Source of the DNA: Magnetovibrio sp. | GTDB taxonomy: Bacteria; Pseudomonadota; Alphaproteobacteria; Rhodospirillales; Magnetovibrionaceae | NCBI GenBank assembly: GCA_026196495.1 | Contig: JAPHSY010000020.1 | Coordinates: 62,001-126,000 of the forward strand | DNA length: 64,000 bases | Direction of reading: 5' to 3' | Shown: one piece after another, positions 62,061 to 64,000 of the stretch | Layout: each line of letters begins with the position of its first letter | Numbering within the stretch: position 1 is the stretch's first letter | Notes under the pieces: generated by a model | Told to the model about the DNA's origin: nothing | The model's input: the letters and a program-made list of their open reading frames with translations, nothing else | Databases searched by the model: none | Made by a program: the position numbers and the translations under genes

Positions 62061-62077
62061 TTTTGTACCGTACAAAA
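62061..62077. promoter_or_regulatory. Perfect palindrome upstream of the PAS gene
   Basis: TTTTGTACcGTACAAAA, 8-bp arms around one base, ends 22 bases before the PAS-gene start. The one-base centre favours a protein operator over an RNA hairpin. I do not know the cognate regulator. Confidence 0.45.
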
Positions 62078-62099
62078 TAGAATGAAGTGAGACGATACA

Positions 62100-62630
62100 A
62101 TGTCACAAAATGTAACTCTTACAGGGGTTGAGCGGACCTTTGCCGATGATGAAATCATCGTTAGCAAAACCGATACAACCGGGCGTCTTACGTACGCCAA
62201 TGAAATATTCTTGCGATTAGCTGGAATGACAGAAGCAGAAACCATCGGTCAGCCCCACGCGGTTATTCGCCATCCACATATGCCCCGGAGCGTGTTTAAA
62301 CTTCTGTGGGACACAATTTCTTCTGGCAACGAGCTGTTTGCGTATGTTGTCAATCGTGCAAAAAATGGAGATCACTACTGGGTCTTGGCCCATGTGACTC
62401 CTAGTTTTGATGGTTCTGGACAGGTTGTTGGGTACCATTCCAACCGTCGCACGGCAGACCGCCAAGTCCTCGAAACCGTTATCCAGCCGCTTTATAAGAA
62501 ATTACTGGATATTGAAGAAAGTCACTCCAACCGTAAGGAAGGGATGAACGCCGCGTTTAACACGCTGTTGCAAATTCTGGAAGAAAAGGGGGTCAGCTAT
62601 GATGAATTCATCTTCTCTCTCCAAAGCTAA
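62100..62630 (+). CDS. PAS-domain protein (Aer-type aerotaxis sensor, N-terminal half)
   Basis: 176 residues. A PAS domain covers about 15-125 ([55 protein letters not shown]...[12 protein letters not shown]). The pattern QPHxVIRHPxMP is that of Aer, the FAD-binding aerotaxis receptor. After the PAS the helical tail ([20 protein letters not shown]) is not membrane-like. The following gene at 62599 is a methyl-accepting protein and overlaps it by 32 bases, so the two together look like a split Aer. Confidence 0.88.
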   Translation: MSQNVTLTGVERTFADDEIIVSKTDTTGRLTYANEIFLRLAGMTEAETIGQPHAVIRHPHMPRSVFKLLWDTISSGNELFAYVVNRAKNGDHYWVLAHVTPSFDGSGQVVGYHSNRRTADRQVLETVIQPLYKKLLDIEESHSNRKEGMNAAFNTLLQILEEKGVSYDEFIFSLQS

Positions 62631-63906
62631 AATCGCAGTAATCGTTGCTGGTTTTGTTGGCGTCATCGCTGAAGTTGGTGTGTTTATTGGCTTAAATCCA
62701 ATCATCGAAGAAATTCTGATTGGCCTTGGTGTTTTAGCTGCCGGCGCGGGTGTATTCTTTATTATTAAAGTTTCTAAGGAACTTCGTCGGACCATGGAAG
62801 TTTGCCAAGCCGCTGACAGGGGCGATTTTGAAACCCGCCTGATTCATATCACCGAAGGTGGTGAAATGGGACAGCTGCAGCATGCCGTCAACGGTATGAT
62901 TGACCGTTCGGATGCCTATGTACGCGAAAGTATGGCTTGCTTGAATTATGTGGCAGAAAATAAGTACTTCCGTACTATTTTGACCAAGGGCATGGTGGGG
63001 AGTTTCTTAAACGCTGCCAATACCGTGAACGCAGCAACGAATTCTATGAAAAGCAAAGTCGACAACTTTTCTGCTGTTGCCGATAATTTCGAAACCAACA
63101 TGAAGCAAGTTGTGAACACCGTGGCATCTGCGGCTACGGAACTGCAATCCACCGCTCAAGGCATGGAAAGCACGGCCTCGGATACGTCTACGCAAGCTAC
63201 GACTGTGGCTGCGGCGGCTGAAGAAGCATCGGCCAACGTGCAAACCGTTGCTTCGGCAGCAGAAGAGCTTTCCAGTTCTATTTCTGAGATTTCACGTCAA
63301 GTTGCGCAATCGACGCAAATTGCCGGAACTGCAGTGATTGAAGTGGACAGTGCCAATGATAAAGTCCAAGGTTTGCGCGATGCTGCCAACAAAATTGGCG
63401 AGGTTGTGGCTCTGATTACTGATATTGCTGACCAGACCAATTTGCTGGCTTTGAACGCGACTATTGAGGCTGCGCGTGCAGGTGAAGCGGGTAAAGGCTT
63501 TGCGGTTGTGGCTTCGGAGGTGAAGAACTTGGCCAATGCGACGGCGAAGGCAACCGAAGAAATCTCTGCACAAATTGGTGGTATTCAAGGTGCAACCCAA
63601 GATGCGGTTGGTGCTATTGATTCGATTGGCGGAATCATCAACCAGATGAACGAAATTGCGTCGACCATTGCGGCAGCTGTTGAAGAGCAAGGTGCAGCAA
63701 CGCAAGAAATTGCCCGCAATGTGGAACAAGCCGCATCCGGTACAACGGATGTGACTTCCAACATTATGTTGGTGACACAAGCAGCTTCTGAAACGGGTGA
63801 GAGTGCTCATGACGTGTTGGGTGCTGCTGGTGAGTTGTCTAAACAGTCCGAAGTTTTGGGCTCTGAAATGGACAACTTTGTTGTGGAGCTTCGCAAGGTT
63901 ATCTAA
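62599..63906 (+). CDS. Methyl-accepting chemotaxis protein
   Basis: 435 residues. Two hydrophobic segments near the N-terminus ([23 protein letters not shown] and [23 protein letters not shown]), almost without a periplasmic loop, fit a receptor that takes its signal from the partner PAS protein. A HAMP-like region follows ([23 protein letters not shown]). The highly conserved signalling tip is [53 protein letters not shown]. There is no C-terminal pentapeptide (NWETF) tether. Methylation sites probably flank the tip. A terminator follows. Confidence 0.93.
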   Translation: MMNSSSLSKAKIAVIVAGFVGVIAEVGVFIGLNPIIEEILIGLGVLAAGAGVFFIIKVSKELRRTMEVCQAADRGDFETRLIHITEGGEMGQLQHAVNGMIDRSDAYVRESMACLNYVAENKYFRTILTKGMVGSFLNAANTVNAATNSMKSKVDNFSAVADNFETNMKQVVNTVASAATELQSTAQGMESTASDTSTQATTVAAAAEEASANVQTVASAAEELSSSISEISRQVAQSTQIAGTAVIEVDSANDKVQGLRDAANKIGEVVALITDIADQTNLLALNATIEAARAGEAGKGFAVVASEVKNLANATAKATEEISAQIGGIQGATQDAVGAIDSIGGIINQMNEIASTIAAAVEEQGAATQEIARNVEQAASGTTDVTSNIMLVTQAASETGESAHDVLGAAGELSKQSEVLGSEMDNFVVELRKVI

Positions 63907-63929
63907 GCGTACCTCACGCATAAACGATT

Positions 63930-63961
63930 AAAGCCGGGCTCAATGCGAGCTCGGCTTTTTT
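63930..63961 (+). terminator. Terminator after the MCP gene
   Basis: 12-bp stem with one G-T pair (63930-63941 and 63947-63958), 5-base loop, T-run. Confidence 0.85.
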
Positions 63962-64000
63962 ATTGATATGATGAAACCTAACGCCATTTTCTTTGTCTCA

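Overview
The window comes from an alphaproteobacterium. GC content looks close to 50-53 % by eye. The main clues are a DUF2336 HEAT-repeat protein, an alphaproteobacterial-style OxyR, a thrS-infC pair separated from rpmI-rplT-pheS-pheT, an intracellular PHB depolymerase, and an aprM-aprB-aprA operon of the kind used by sulfur-oxidising Rhodospirillales. A marine, microaerophilic sulfur oxidiser (Magnetovibrio- or Thalassospira-like) would fit, but that is inference. No integrase, transposase, CRISPR array, prophage or rRNA operon is visible.

Layout. 1-15.4 kb is a cobalamin (B12) cluster: cobQ (cut by the left edge), cobD, cbiX, cobH, cobL, a cobI-cbiG-cobJ triple fusion, cobM, then cobK and cbiD on the minus strand, and cobB. 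CbiX, CbiG and CbiD point to the early-cobalt (anaerobic-type) route. Three less expected genes sit inside it: a 654-residue PfkB-like protein, a periplasmic charged LPPGL-repeat protein and an SCO1 protein. 15.4-23.5 kb holds phaZ, several small conserved enzymes (UPF0260, YgjP-like peptidase, YjbQ, HAD, MBL fold) and hypotheticals, including a six-unit HRxDGP repeat protein and a 52-residue gene. 23.9-28.6 kb is the APS reductase operon behind a strong promoter, followed by a small hypothetical and a SlyD-like isomerase. 28.6-32.5 kb is a divergent histone-deacetylase-like / Pat-like acetyltransferase pair ending at tRNA-Arg(CCG).

32.7-49.5 kb is mixed chromosomal content: DUF2336, a DsrC/TusE paralogue lacking the usual cysteines, an orphan TAXI-type binding protein with an extra membrane segment, an ABC ATPase, a zinc-finger protein and polA, the msrPQ methionine sulfoxide repair pair, a GST, a TPR protein, an epimerase-like protein, beta-carbonic anhydrase, an alpha/beta hydrolase and two glycosyltransferases. 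49.5-52.2 kb is thrS-infC, with infC using an ATC start codon. 52.3-54.3 kb has a TauD-like dioxygenase and a CheZ phosphatase. 54.3-57.3 kb is a peroxide-defence module: oxyR divergent from rubrerythrin, rubredoxin and rubredoxin reductase, with an OxyR-geometry site between them. 57.5-61.9 kb is rpmI-rplT-pheS-pheT. 61.9-64 kb is a two-gene aerotaxis-type receptor (PAS protein plus methyl-accepting protein) behind a perfect palindrome.

Several themes recur: oxygen, peroxide and redox management (APS reductase, MsrPQ, OxyR-rubrerythrin, PAS/MCP, CheZ, SCO1), and metal or cofactor handling (cobalt chelation, rubredoxin, zinc proteins).
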